Source: Microseira sp041929235 (lineage in GTDB: Bacteria > Cyanobacteriota > Cyanobacteriia > Cyanobacteriales > Aerosakkonemataceae). Taken from it: a stretch of 64,000 bases of DNA. Within the stretch, counting starts at the first letter, position 1, and each line of letters begins with the position of its first letter. The translations under genes were made by a program, and so were the position numbers. Positions 7,432 to 16,237 of this stretch are shown here, in pieces. The stretch lies in NCBI RefSeq assembly GCF_041929235.1, contig NZ_JBHFNP010000022.1, positions 1-64,000 on the forward strand. Reading direction: 5' to 3'. The notes beneath the pieces were generated by a model. The model worked only from the letters and a program-made list of their open reading frames with translations. It had not been told where the DNA came from and did no database searches.

Positions 7432-9294
7432 TTAAACTTTAGTTTCCATCCAGAAACTACTATTAGCCTCTACAACACGACGCAGCCAGAGTTCCATCGC
7501 TAGTACCTGACTGAAATACCACGAACCAGGAGCGAGTCCCATACTGAATTGCTGCATAAAAGCATGGAGATCTCTGAGATCAATCAAACCCATCTCACCC
7601 AACAGAGAAGTCTCGAATAATTCGGCGATCGCAGCCTGATTTTTGCGGAAACCGACAATCTCATCAACTGTGTAATCACCTTTAGTAGTGCGTGTAAAAA
7701 TGCTCTGAGGCAAATCGCTCTCAAGCGCTTTGGGCAGAAGCGGTTTGTATTTAAATGGATTTGTTCGTTCCTCTGGAAGAGCAGAGAGACAGGCATCAAT
7801 TACCAACGAATCAAGAAAGGGAAATTCTAAATTGACATCAAAAGTTTCAGCTACCTGCTGCTGAACTAAACTGTGGAATGCGGTTCCGTGTATCGCAACT
7901 ATAGAGTTTTGTTCTCCTGGAGAGTCGGCAAAAGGTCTTGCGACAGTTGCCCAATTCTGTAGCGAAGTAGCAACTAAATCCACAGTTTTTTTCGTACACC
8001 AACTAGCAATATTTGGAACAGAATCCCATACCATGTCCTCGCTTACAGAATGCTCGTCTATCAGCATCTGGGACGATAACTGTCCAGTCATCAGTTTTCT
8101 AGCTTGTTGAAGTATCCACCGACGATATGAAGTGAAACTCAAACCAAAAGCACCATTTATTAAAGCTAATGGCGACAAATGGCTAACACGAGACCACCCA
8201 TAAGCGTGTTGGAAAAATGTTTTTATCTTGGCGCGGCGTAATAAATCTGCCAAATAGGAATGAGAAGCTAGAAGCACCGCATCTCCACCCTCTCCACTCA
8301 GATGAAGTTGAGAGCCTTTCGACCTAATAATTCCCATCTCGTAGCTGATTTGGCCTATATCGAGCATACTTGGCTCTGGTGCATCTGTGAGAGGGATTGA
8401 TTCCAAGTTACTATACTCGGCAGGCAGCTCGTGACTTTGAATCATTACCGATTCAATATTTGGGTAAAGAGCGGCTGCATGAGTAGCCCATTTAACGTCT
8501 TCTGATTCATTTTGCGAAACGCTCTTGACAGTTATTGTATGTAACTTATCACCCGGCAACGCTAGGTTCTTTGCTGCTATTAAAGCCAAAGTAGTTGAAT
8601 CAAAACCACCACTCAAATCGCTGGTAATGTTGCTGTATAAGCGCACTCTACCTGCAACAGCAGTTATTAGCTGTTCGCGCAATTTTTCGGCAGCTTCAGA
8701 GAAACTACTGTATTCCTGTGGTGCGTGCCAATACCGCTTACACGTCGGTTTACCCGAAGATATTTGTAAATAATGACCGGGGGGAATAGCTTGTACTTGG
8801 CAAAAAGGAGAGCGATTTTGTAGATTGTTTAGCGTTGTCAAACCTGCTAAAGAATTAGCCAGCCAACAGGGATCTACTTCTGCCTTGAGTAATTGCTGTA
8901 GGGCAACTCCCAACGAAGAGTAAACTATAAAATCATCATACATTGCATAAAACACGGGTCTAAGACCAGCCACATCTACAAATACGTATGTGTCAGTCTC
9001 GTTTTGAACAATCAGGTTATAGTTACCAGGCAATCTAATTAGTTGGCTGTAGTCGTTTTTTCTGACAGCATTTTGGAACAACTCAACCAAAGTTTCATAA
9101 GGTGCTAAACAAGTACCAACTATAGCCAGTTGAACAGTACCTTCAAAAATCGTAATTATTTGCTGTTTTTTCCAATTTCCGCATACCCAAAAGGAATTCG
9201 CCCCCTCCCAAACTATTTTTCCATCTATTGGTTTAGGAAGAGTTGCTCCTGAAGAATTAATTCTTGATGAAAAACCACAAAACCAGCGTTTCAT
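7432..9294 (-). CDS. Lasso peptide macrolactam synthetase (C protein, asparagine-synthetase-like)
   Basis: 620 residues from the chosen start. The C-terminal half is an ATP-dependent asparagine synthetase fold with the pyrophosphate loop SDLSGGFDSTTLAL (about 223-236) and HLSGEGGDAVLLAS (about 325-340). The N-terminal half resembles the glutaminase-like domain without a leading catalytic Cys. In lasso pathways this enzyme adenylates the Asp/Glu side chain and joins it to the new N-terminus. Translation is open from an ATG at 9438, but that stretch is a copy of the intergenic DNA that also follows the second precursor gene, so the ATG at 9294, with AGGA about ten bases upstream, is the better start. 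Confidence 0.85.
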   Translation of the reverse strand: MKRWFCGFSSRINSSGATLPKPIDGKIVWEGANSFWVCGNWKKQQIITIFEGTVQLAIVGTCLAPYETLVELFQNAVRKNDYSQLIRLPGNYNLIVQNETDTYVFVDVAGLRPVFYAMYDDFIVYSSLGVALQQLLKAEVDPCWLANSLAGLTTLNNLQNRSPFCQVQAIPPGHYLQISSGKPTCKRYWHAPQEYSSFSEAAEKLREQLITAVAGRVRLYSNITSDLSGGFDSTTLALIAAKNLALPGDKLHTITVKSVSQNESEDVKWATHAAALYPNIESVMIQSHELPAEYSNLESIPLTDAPEPSMLDIGQISYEMGIIRSKGSQLHLSGEGGDAVLLASHSYLADLLRRAKIKTFFQHAYGWSRVSHLSPLALINGAFGLSFTSYRRWILQQARKLMTGQLSSQMLIDEHSVSEDMVWDSVPNIASWCTKKTVDLVATSLQNWATVARPFADSPGEQNSIVAIHGTAFHSLVQQQVAETFDVNLEFPFLDSLVIDACLSALPEERTNPFKYKPLLPKALESDLPQSIFTRTTKGDYTVDEIVGFRKNQAAIAELFETSLLGEMGLIDLRDLHAFMQQFSMGLAPGSWYFSQVLAMELWLRRVVEANSSFWMETKV

Positions 9295-9441
9295 AGGTTT
9301 TATCCTGCTTTTACTAACTGGGCAAATGTACAAGGGTAAACCTTGGTTCCTGGTTTTTTTACTCAGGAACCAGGAAACCTGAGAGACTTCTGAACAACTG
9401 AACCCGTTGGTCGATCGACTTACGATTTGATTGCCCATGCC

Positions 9442-9457
9442 GTCCCCTTGAGGGGAC
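9442..9457 (-). terminator. Hairpin after first lasso precursor gene (attenuator-like)
   Basis: GTCCCC-TTGA-GGGGAC is a perfect 6-bp stem with a tetraloop (written on the plus strand), placed 35 bp after the precursor stop and before the cyclase start. A near-copy follows the other precursor gene. Such stems after the A gene would limit readthrough or protect the short A transcript, giving more precursor than enzyme. Confidence 0.5.
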
Positions 9458-9491
9458 GACGTTGAGTTATTCGCTCTGGATTAGTGACAAA

Positions 9492-9608
9492 TTAGCGGTA
9501 GTAGTAACGCCGATGATCGCGGTGTCCCCGGCGGTAGCGCCCCAATGTAGCCTTAATCGCATCGCCGACTTGAATTAGTTGGGGTTTACGGTATTGTTTG
9601 GTGTCCAT
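9492..9608 (-). CDS. Lasso peptide precursor A1
   Basis: 38 residues, too short for routine gene finding. Leader MDTKQYRKPQLIQVGDAIKA ends in TL; it has the YxxPxL motif (Y6, P9, L11) that the RRE binds and Thr at the penultimate leader position. The predicted core is GRYRRGHRDHRRYYYR, with Gly1 and Asp9 spaced for the standard nine-membered ring GRYRRGHRD and tail HRRYYYR. The core has seven Arg and four Tyr and is strongly cationic. A GGAG site lies nine bases before the ATG. It is the precursor nearest the cyclase, and its core is identical to that of A2. Confidence 0.9.
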   Translation of the reverse strand: MDTKQYRKPQLIQVGDAIKATLGRYRRGHRDHRRYYYR

Positions 9609-9665
9609 TTTTTTCTCCTATTTATTGGTTGCTTGGAATTGATTTTCGATTTGATTACTCACGCC

Positions 9666-9681
9666 GTCCTCTTGAGGGGAC
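9666..9681 (-). terminator. Hairpin after second lasso precursor gene
   Basis: GTCCTC-TTGA-GGGGAC (plus-strand text) is the duplicate of the 9442-9457 hairpin, with one mismatch in the stem. It sits 35 bp after the A2 stop, the same spacing as in the other unit, and is part of the tandem duplication of the precursor region. Confidence 0.45.
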
Positions 9682-9715
9682 GACGTTGAGTTATTTACTC
9701 TGGGTTAGTGACAAA

Positions 9716-9850
9716 TTAGCGGTAGTAGTAACGCCGATGATCGCGGTGTCCCCGGCGATAGCGCCCCAATGTTACCTTAATCGCATCACCTACTTCAATT
9801 AGTTGGGGTTTGCTGTATTCTTTGTTGCCAGATTCAAAGTTAGTAACCAT
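9716..9850 (-). CDS. Lasso peptide precursor A2
   Basis: 44 residues. The leader begins MVTNFESGNKEYSKPQLIEV and ends GDAIKVTL; it keeps the YxxPxL motif (Y12, P15, L17) and penultimate Thr, but differs from A1 at its N-terminus. The predicted core GRYRRGHRDHRRYYYR is identical to A1; at the DNA level the two cores differ by one synonymous base. AAGGAG lies just upstream of the ATG. This is the first gene of the cluster and follows the 97-bp repeat array, so the array lies in its promoter or 5' leader region. Selection appears to hold the core while the leader drifts. Confidence 0.9.
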   Translation of the reverse strand: MVTNFESGNKEYSKPQLIEVGDAIKVTLGRYRRGHRDHRRYYYR

Positions 9851-9898
9851 TTTGTTCTCCTTATTGGAAACATGGATTTGAGTTTTGTTGAGATTAGA

Positions 9899-10500
9899 CT
9901 AGAGACAACCTTGTCTTTTGTCTTCTCTCTACCTTCTTAATAGGTGGAGTTGAAATCAACTGATGCACTTTTAGAAGATAGAGGAGAAATTTGGATTTGA
10001 GACAACCTTGTCTTTTGTCTTCTCTCTACCTTCTTAATAGGTGGAGTTGAAATCAACTGATGCACTTTTGGAAGATAGAGGAGAAGTTTGGAGTTAAGGT
10101 AACCTTGTCTTTTGCCTTACCTCTGCCTTCTTAATAGGTGGAGTTGAAATCAACTGATGCACTTTTGGAAGATAGAGGAGAAGTTTGGAGTTAAGGTAAC
10201 CTTGTCTTTTGCCTTACCTCTGCCTTCTTAATAGGTGTTGTTGAAATCAACTGATGCACTTTTGGAAGATAGAGGAGAAGTTTGGAGTTAAGGTAACCTT
10301 GTCTTTTGCCTTACCTCTGCCTTCTTAATAGGTGTTGTTGAAATCAACTGATGCACTTTTGGAAGATAGAGGAGAAACTTGGAGTCGAGACAACCTTGTC
10401 TTTTGCCTTCTCTCTGCCTTCTTAATAGGTGGAGTTGAAATCAACTGATGCACTCGCGATCGCCAGATAGGATAAAGTTTTTACTACAGACAATATTGTC
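9899..10500. repeat. 97-bp tandem repeat array upstream of lasso operon
   Basis: Six units with an exact 97-bp period (the AACCTTGTC motif starts at 9907, 10004, 10101, 10198, 10295 and 10392) and a degenerate seventh near 10492. Each unit contains GTTGAAATCAAC, a short palindrome, and a stem formed by the bases before AACC and the pyrimidine tract after it. Units 1, 2 and 6 read GAGACAA against TTCTCTC, units 3-5 read AAGGTAA against TTACCTC, so one pair changes A-T to G-C and pairing is kept. Each unit also has GATAGAGGAGAA. No coding frame of note is present. The function is unknown; multiple operator sites or a structured transcribed leader are possible. Confidence 0.85.
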
Positions 10501-10532
10501 TTTTTCTTTATTCTGTATTTTTAAGATCAAGA

Positions 10533-10688
10533 CTTATATGATGTCAGTTGAATTGCCCATAATAAAAAAACCTCACCCCGTTGTTACGTAGGGACACGGC
10601 ATCATAGATATCTCGGACAAACAGATAACGTTAATAATGCCGTGTCCCGGATCCTGATTATGGGTAATCGACCGGACATGATATTACG
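10533..10688. repeat. MITE-like inverted-repeat element
   Basis: Ends TATATGATGTCAGTTGAATT and its degenerate complement (about 10655-10686, ending CGGACATGATATTA) are inverted. Inside is a perfect 12-bp inverted repeat GGGACACGGCAT / ATGCCGTGTCCC (10591-10602, 10637-10648). Related ends occur at 42231-42242, 42377-42389 and 44353-44451. It is followed by GGTGCGTTA...TAACGCACC (about 10714-10740), another common cyanobacterial repeat. Confidence 0.6.
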
Positions 10689-10778
10689 CAGCAATGGGAT
10701 ATATAGTGATGATGGTGCGTTACGCTTCGCTAACGCACCCTACATTTACTCAATATTGTTGTTCAATCTGGCAGGAGA

Positions 10779-13700
10779 TTAACTTTTACAAAGATGGCGA
10801 TCGCTCGGACTCACATTTGGGTTGGTTTTGAGATAATCGTGCAAGCGATCGCACCCATGTTTCAATAAAATATCTAGCTCCAATAGCTCTAAGTTCCACA
10901 AGAATACATGGCGATCGCTACCTGCTGAAACCAGGGTCTTACCGTTAGGACTGATACTAACGCTCCTAACTTTATCGCTATGGCCTGTTAGTCTCCTAAG
11001 TTCTTTGCCGTCAATGCTCCAGAGTTTGATACTGTTGTCATCATTAGCAGCAGCGATTGTCTTGCCGTCGGGACTCCAAGCGACGCTATAAACCCAGCCG
11101 CCATTTCCGTTGAGCGTCAAAAGTTCTTTGCCTTCCAAGTTCCAGAGTTTGATGGTATTGTCAGTACTCGCTGAAGCAATTTTCTTGCCGTCAGGACTCC
11201 AAGCTACACTCCTCACTGAATTGCTATGTCCTTTGAGCGTACTAAGTAACTTGCCGTCGGCAATTCTCCAGAGTTGGATATTGTTGTCAAAACCTCCCGA
11301 AGCTAGCGTTTTACCGTCTGGGCTGATGCTGATGCTATAAATCGAATCGCGTCCTTTGAGTGTCAAAATTTCCTTGCCGTCGGCAATTCTCCAAAGTTTA
11401 ATTGTGTTGTCATCGCTTCCTGAAATCAGCATCTTGCTGTCGGGACTGATACTAACGCTCCTCACGGCATTTTGATGTTTGAGCGTCAAAAGTTCCTTGC
11501 CATCTGCAATCCTCCAAAGTTTGATACTGTTGTCATCACTTCCTGAAACCAGCATCTTGCCGTTGGAACTCCAAGCGACGCTATAGACTTTACCGCTATG
11601 CCCTTTAAATGTATTAATTAGCTTGCCATCCCTACTCCAAAGTTTGATGGTTGCGTCATCGCTTCCGGTGGCAATTGTTTCGCCATCAGGGCTAAAGCTA
11701 GCACTCCTGACGACATCGTTATGCCCCGCAAGCTTCTTGAGTTCTTTGTCCTCAAAGCACCAGAGTTTGATGGTTTTGTCAATATTTGCCGCAGCTAAGG
11801 TCTTGCCGTTGGGACTCCAAGCGACGCCATAAACCCAACTATTATTGTTGAGCGTTTCAAGCAGTTTGCCTTCCAAGTTCCAGATTTTGATCGTCTTGTC
11901 AATGCTCGCACTCGCTAGCATCTTGCCATCTGGGCTAAAGCTAACGTTCCAGACTGAATCACTATGCCCCTTGCGCGTCCAGAGTTCTTTGCCGTCGGCT
12001 ATTCTCCAAAGTTTGACGGTTTTGTCATAACCCGTCGAAGCCAGCATTTGCCCGTCTGGGCTGAAACTGACGCTCATCACATCTTCCTGATGCGCTTTGA
12101 GCGTCTTGATTTTTTTGCCATCTAAACTCCAAAGTTCGATCGTGCCGTCATAAGTCCCCGCAGCTAGCATCTTGCCGTCGGGACTGATGCTGACAGCGAT
12201 GACTTCAGTATTATGTTTCAGCGTCCTAATTTCTTTGCCGTTCAGGTTCCAGAGTTTGATAGTGCCGCCACCAGCAGAAGCGACAATTTTGCCATCGGGG
12301 CTGATACTGACGCTATTAACTCCAGCCCCATATTTAAGCGTTCTAATTTCTTTGCCTTTAAGGGTCCAGAGTTTGATGGTGCCGTCATTACTTCCAGAAA
12401 CCAGGATCTTGCCGTTGGGGCTGATGCTGATACTATTGACCGCAGCAGTATGCCCTTCGAGGGTCCCGATCTCCTTGCCCTCAAGATTCCAGAGTTTAAT
12501 CGTGTTATCATCGCTCGCCGAAGCTAGGATTTTGCCGTTGGGACTCCAAGTGACGCTATTAACCCGATTTTTATGTCCTTGCAAGCGATTGTTTTCTCTC
12601 ACCCAGTAAACTGCTTGTTGTAGGGCGTTCGCAGCTCGAATCTCTGTCAGGGGTTCTACGCCAATAGCGCTTTTGAGTAGTTTTCCTGCTTTTAAACCTT
12701 CGATCAAGGCATCTAACTTTTTGTCTGAGGCAAACAGTGCTTCTGAGGCTTCGCTATAAGCTTTGATCTCTGAATTCTGCCATCGCCACCAAGCAAAAGA
12801 GGCTACTGTGGAAGCGATCGCTAAGCCACCAATCAGTCCCCAGATTGTAAGTTGTCGCCGGAGTTTTTGTTTTTTGAGTTTCTTGTCGCGCAATTCTAAA
12901 CTCAGTTCGATCAAACTTTTTTCTCCCTGACTGAGTTCATCTCGACGTTGCTGATACCAATATTGGGCATCTGCCAAAGGCTTCCCTCGCAACAGCGCCC
13001 CTTGATCGAAACTGCTAGCGATCCACTGACGTACAGAGGCTCGTAGTTGCTCTTGCCAGAGGCGAAACTCGGCGTTAACCTGCATCCAATGCCCCAAGCG
13101 TCCCCAGCAACGAATTAGCGCTTCATGCACGATTTCTACGGTTTCTTCCCCGGTGGAGGCGTTGCAGTTTGTTACCACCAAACGCGCAGATGCCAAGCGC
13201 GTCACCAAATCCCAGTTTTCTTGTTTTACCTCATCGCGAGTCGCCAAACGGCGGTTATCATCCGTCCCTACCCCAGGCTGCACTAGCTGAATCAATACCC
13301 GTTGCGTCCTCAGTCTATCTGCTTCATCAAGTTGGGCATACACCGTCTCGGCATGGTTAGCCAGCGCCTCCTCTACGCCGCCAATCTCCTCGTATGCCTG
13401 ATGAGTCAACCACCCGTCTTTCTGTTTTGACCACAGTTGAGTTAGGGCAAATTCCAATAACGGTAAACGTCCTGAATGTCCCGATGCAGCATGAATGAGT
13501 TTATTTGTCAACCCTTCTTCTAACTTTACCTGCATGAGTGCCGCAGGTTTTGCGATCGCTCTTTGCAACTCCTCGCGGCACATCGGACCAAGATTATGCA
13601 CTGCCCCTTGCAAGGCATCGCTAAATGAGCGATTGGATAGAGCATGTCCGTAAAAGTCCGCCCTCAAGGTAAGAACTAAGGTAAACGCTCCAGCTAATCT

Positions 13701-15437
13701 TATTGCTGTTAGCAATAAATCCAAAAAAGACTGACGCTCCTGTTCTGGAGTTTGGGTGTAAAGTTCCTCAAACTGATCGGCTATGAGGATGAAGCGAGAA
13801 CCTGAGTTTTGCTGGAGTATTGTTTGAATAATTTTGTATAAAGCTTGGTCATCTTCTTTGAGTGCAATTTCTAATTCCAGTTCAGTTAAACGGCAGGAAT
13901 TCGCTTTGTGATTTTCGTTTTGATACCACAGAGAAGCTAACGCGATTGCCAAAGCTTTAAAAGGATTGTTCCCCGGACGAAAAGAGATAATTAACGGCGT
14001 CCCATTCTTCAATTGCCAATCGCCAATCGCCAATCTCTCATCGCGTCGCAGCGACGGAATCAACCCAGCAAATACTACGCTAGACTTCCCACTGCCACTG
14101 GGGCCAACAACAGCCACCAACGGCTTTGTTTTTACTGCTTTAACCAAATCCAAAGTGAACTCTTCCCGTCCAAAAAATAAATGTACATCTTCTTCTCGGA
14201 AGGCAAATAAACCGCGATAGGGACAAGGAGGAATTCCGCCTAATTGTAACCAATTCGGCGGTTCTACTGCCGGATTCATGCAAATGACGGGCAACCAAGA
14301 AGCACCGGGAAAGTCATCTTCTAAACCTTGTAACTTTCTGCGCGATCGCTGCACGGAAACATATAAAGGAAGTCGTTCAACTGCAAAAGCTGCTAAAAAC
14401 TGTTTAAAAAAATCCTGTGCCACGCGATTCGGTACTGGTTCCCGCATCACGATAGTTGCAGTCAGATTCAATTTTTCCAAAGCTAACGCTAATCCCAACC
14501 CATCGCAGGAATTAAAAATTGCCAGTTTTAACCCATTTTCAATAGCAGCTTTGAGAGCTTCTTGTAACTGTTCGATTGTCAGACTGTTGTTTGTCTTATT
14601 CTCATTTAAATAAATCCGGCCTGTTTCACCCTCGGTTTGACTATGACCGGCAAAAAACAGGATATCCCAGCCTAACTTGTGCCAAAGCTGTGCATTAAAT
14701 TCAGCTCGCGAGGGATTGACGAGAAACTCAACTTCTGCATCTGGGAGTTGCTTGAGAAAGTTGGTTTCTGCCTCCAAATCGATGCCTTGACTATCACCCA
14801 GAATTGCCAAAATTCTGACTTGATTTCGCCAGATTTTTGGCTGTGAGGAGTTCCGGCGTTTATACTCAGGTCTAGAGAGGGCGATTTCTGCCAGAGGATA
14901 ATCTTCAAACAAATTCCAGCGATGCCAAGGTAATCGGCGCAGCAAGTCATCGTTGGTTTCAATAATCACCCGAATTTCTTCTTTTGTGTCCAGTTGCGAT
15001 CGCAATTGTCGGTCGATGTTAAGAAACTCGGCACAGCTGAGCCAACTATTGATGCCTTCTTGTAACTTTTGGCACGCCTCACTAAACCCAACAACAGAGA
15101 CGTTAGTAATACTACCTTGATCGATTTCCAGTTCATCGTCATCATCTTCAACTGCTAACGAGGAACGCAGTTGTTTGCGATCGCATAAATGCTGATAAAT
15201 TGACTGCCAATTTCTATACAAGTTAACCAAATCTGGTGCTGCGGGTAAGCTGCCAATAAATTGCTCAGCACCGGGGTGTTCTGCGATCCATAACTGAGCA
15301 GTGACTCGCGGAAATCCGCTGTATAGATCGCCACTTCCCAAATGGATAACAACTGTCTTACTCATGTCATATCTGTTGACCTCGCTGACAACTTGATTAA
15401 GACCTTTCCAGAGGTGTTCGTGCTGAAAAGTTATCAT
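10779..15437 (-). CDS. CHAT protease - STAND NTPase - 14x WD40 protein
   Basis: 1552 residues. Order: N-terminal segment (TVVIHLGSGDLYSGFPRVTA), CHAT caspase-like domain with the His/Cys dyad in FFAGHSQ (about 262) and FNSCDG (about 311), an nSTAND-type P-loop NTPase with Walker A VVGPSGSGKSS (about 445) and Walker B ILIADQFEELY, a single membrane-like hydrophobic segment (about 855-875), then fourteen WD40 repeats (about 950-1530), enough for two seven-bladed propellers. The layout is that of a ligand-sensing STAND switch that activates a protease, as in bacterial conflict and programmed-death systems; the target is unknown. ATG at 15365 (MSKTVVIHLG) is an alternative start. Several WD40 units are near-identical, indicating recent repeat expansion. 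Confidence 0.9.
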   Translation of the reverse strand: MITFQHEHLWKGLNQVVSEVNRYDMSKTVVIHLGSGDLYSGFPRVTAQLWIAEHPGAEQFIGSLPAAPDLVNLYRNWQSIYQHLCDRKQLRSSLAVEDDDDELEIDQGSITNVSVVGFSEACQKLQEGINSWLSCAEFLNIDRQLRSQLDTKEEIRVIIETNDDLLRRLPWHRWNLFEDYPLAEIALSRPEYKRRNSSQPKIWRNQVRILAILGDSQGIDLEAETNFLKQLPDAEVEFLVNPSRAEFNAQLWHKLGWDILFFAGHSQTEGETGRIYLNENKTNNSLTIEQLQEALKAAIENGLKLAIFNSCDGLGLALALEKLNLTATIVMREPVPNRVAQDFFKQFLAAFAVERLPLYVSVQRSRRKLQGLEDDFPGASWLPVICMNPAVEPPNWLQLGGIPPCPYRGLFAFREEDVHLFFGREEFTLDLVKAVKTKPLVAVVGPSGSGKSSVVFAGLIPSLRRDERLAIGDWQLKNGTPLIISFRPGNNPFKALAIALASLWYQNENHKANSCRLTELELEIALKEDDQALYKIIQTILQQNSGSRFILIADQFEELYTQTPEQERQSFLDLLLTAIRLAGAFTLVLTLRADFYGHALSNRSFSDALQGAVHNLGPMCREELQRAIAKPAALMQVKLEEGLTNKLIHAASGHSGRLPLLEFALTQLWSKQKDGWLTHQAYEEIGGVEEALANHAETVYAQLDEADRLRTQRVLIQLVQPGVGTDDNRRLATRDEVKQENWDLVTRLASARLVVTNCNASTGEETVEIVHEALIRCWGRLGHWMQVNAEFRLWQEQLRASVRQWIASSFDQGALLRGKPLADAQYWYQQRRDELSQGEKSLIELSLELRDKKLKKQKLRRQLTIWGLIGGLAIASTVASFAWWRWQNSEIKAYSEASEALFASDKKLDALIEGLKAGKLLKSAIGVEPLTEIRAANALQQAVYWVRENNRLQGHKNRVNSVTWSPNGKILASASDDNTIKLWNLEGKEIGTLEGHTAAVNSISISPNGKILVSGSNDGTIKLWTLKGKEIRTLKYGAGVNSVSISPDGKIVASAGGGTIKLWNLNGKEIRTLKHNTEVIAVSISPDGKMLAAGTYDGTIELWSLDGKKIKTLKAHQEDVMSVSFSPDGQMLASTGYDKTVKLWRIADGKELWTRKGHSDSVWNVSFSPDGKMLASASIDKTIKIWNLEGKLLETLNNNSWVYGVAWSPNGKTLAAANIDKTIKLWCFEDKELKKLAGHNDVVRSASFSPDGETIATGSDDATIKLWSRDGKLINTFKGHSGKVYSVAWSSNGKMLVSGSDDNSIKLWRIADGKELLTLKHQNAVRSVSISPDSKMLISGSDDNTIKLWRIADGKEILTLKGRDSIYSISISPDGKTLASGGFDNNIQLWRIADGKLLSTLKGHSNSVRSVAWSPDGKKIASASTDNTIKLWNLEGKELLTLNGNGGWVYSVAWSPDGKTIAAANDDNSIKLWSIDGKELRRLTGHSDKVRSVSISPNGKTLVSAGSDRHVFLWNLELLELDILLKHGCDRLHDYLKTNPNVSPSDRHLCKS

Positions 15438-16237
15438 AAATCCTGGCTTAGTACCAACAGTTATATTGTGCCGCAGTTTCCCTGATATTGAAGCGAGCTA
15501 CTCAATGAGCCACCTGTGAGAATTACAGATATGTTGAGCGATCGCGATTATTATAACTTTGCGTTCTAAATCACAATTTATTGTTTTTTCATGTCAAAGG
15601 CATCACCCGTTTGAGTGAAAGCCTCAGCCTAGCAAGACTAAATAATCCAAGTTGCTAGTTATCTCAATAGCTAATAGCTAATGGCTAATGGCTAATGGCT
15701 AATGGAAAGATATTATTGAGTTTGGCAATTAGCAATTAGCAATTAGCAATTAGCAATGCCCAAGTTTATAACTAGCAACTTGCGTTAAATAAAAAAGATA
15801 GGACTTACGCACGACCGAGCTTATTCTCTGTCATGTCATGGCAACCTCTGCAATAAGTAGGTGCAGGTAAATAAAGTGAAAATAGTTATGCAAGCGTGGG
15901 GCGGGCTCCAATGCCCACCCCAGAAGAATTTTATCTCTCTTGTGGGGTGGGCGCCTCTTGTTCAGTTTATTTATACTCACCTACTTATCTGATATCAAAT
16001 CCACTCGCATCTCAATGATTCATCTTCTTTCTTCCTCTGTGTCCTCTGCGTCTCTGCGGTTAAATCATTCCAATCCAGCTGCAAGCCGAAAAGTGCATAA
16101 GTTGATTTCCATTGCATCTATTAAGGATCGGAACCTAAATAACACCGGCTTTCCAGCGCTAACTACAAACCCGTTATCTTAGTACCATTCGCTCAAAAAC
16201 TGCTGGAAACCATAACCAATAAACAAAAACTCAACCT
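15438..16237. other. Intergenic, no gene seen; simple and interspersed repeats
   Basis: This 800-bp gap holds tandem TAATGGC units (about 15670-15703), tandem AATTAGC units (about 15725-15757), GGACTTACGCA at 15803, a GTGGGGTGGGC repeat (15897-15955) and a CTCTGTGTCCTCTGCG-type interspersed repeat (16033-16060). An open frame at 15940-16182 is made of these repeats and is not supported as a gene. Promoters of the CHAT gene and of the exporter should lie at the two edges. Confidence 0.6.

Noticed and set aside
9295..9438. N-terminal extension of the lasso cyclase
   Set aside because: The start and following bases are a duplicate of the intergenic DNA after the other precursor gene; the ATG at 9294 has a ribosome site.
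9899..10500. CRISPR array
   Set aside because: The 97-bp units are continuous near-identical repeats with no variable spacers.
12172..12609. Plus-strand frames inside the WD40 region
   Set aside because: They are shadows of the repetitive WD40 codons on the minus strand.
15940..16182. Gene before the ABC exporter
   Set aside because: The frame is built from GTGGGGTGGGC and CTCTGTGTCCTCTGCG repeats that occur elsewhere in non-coding DNA.
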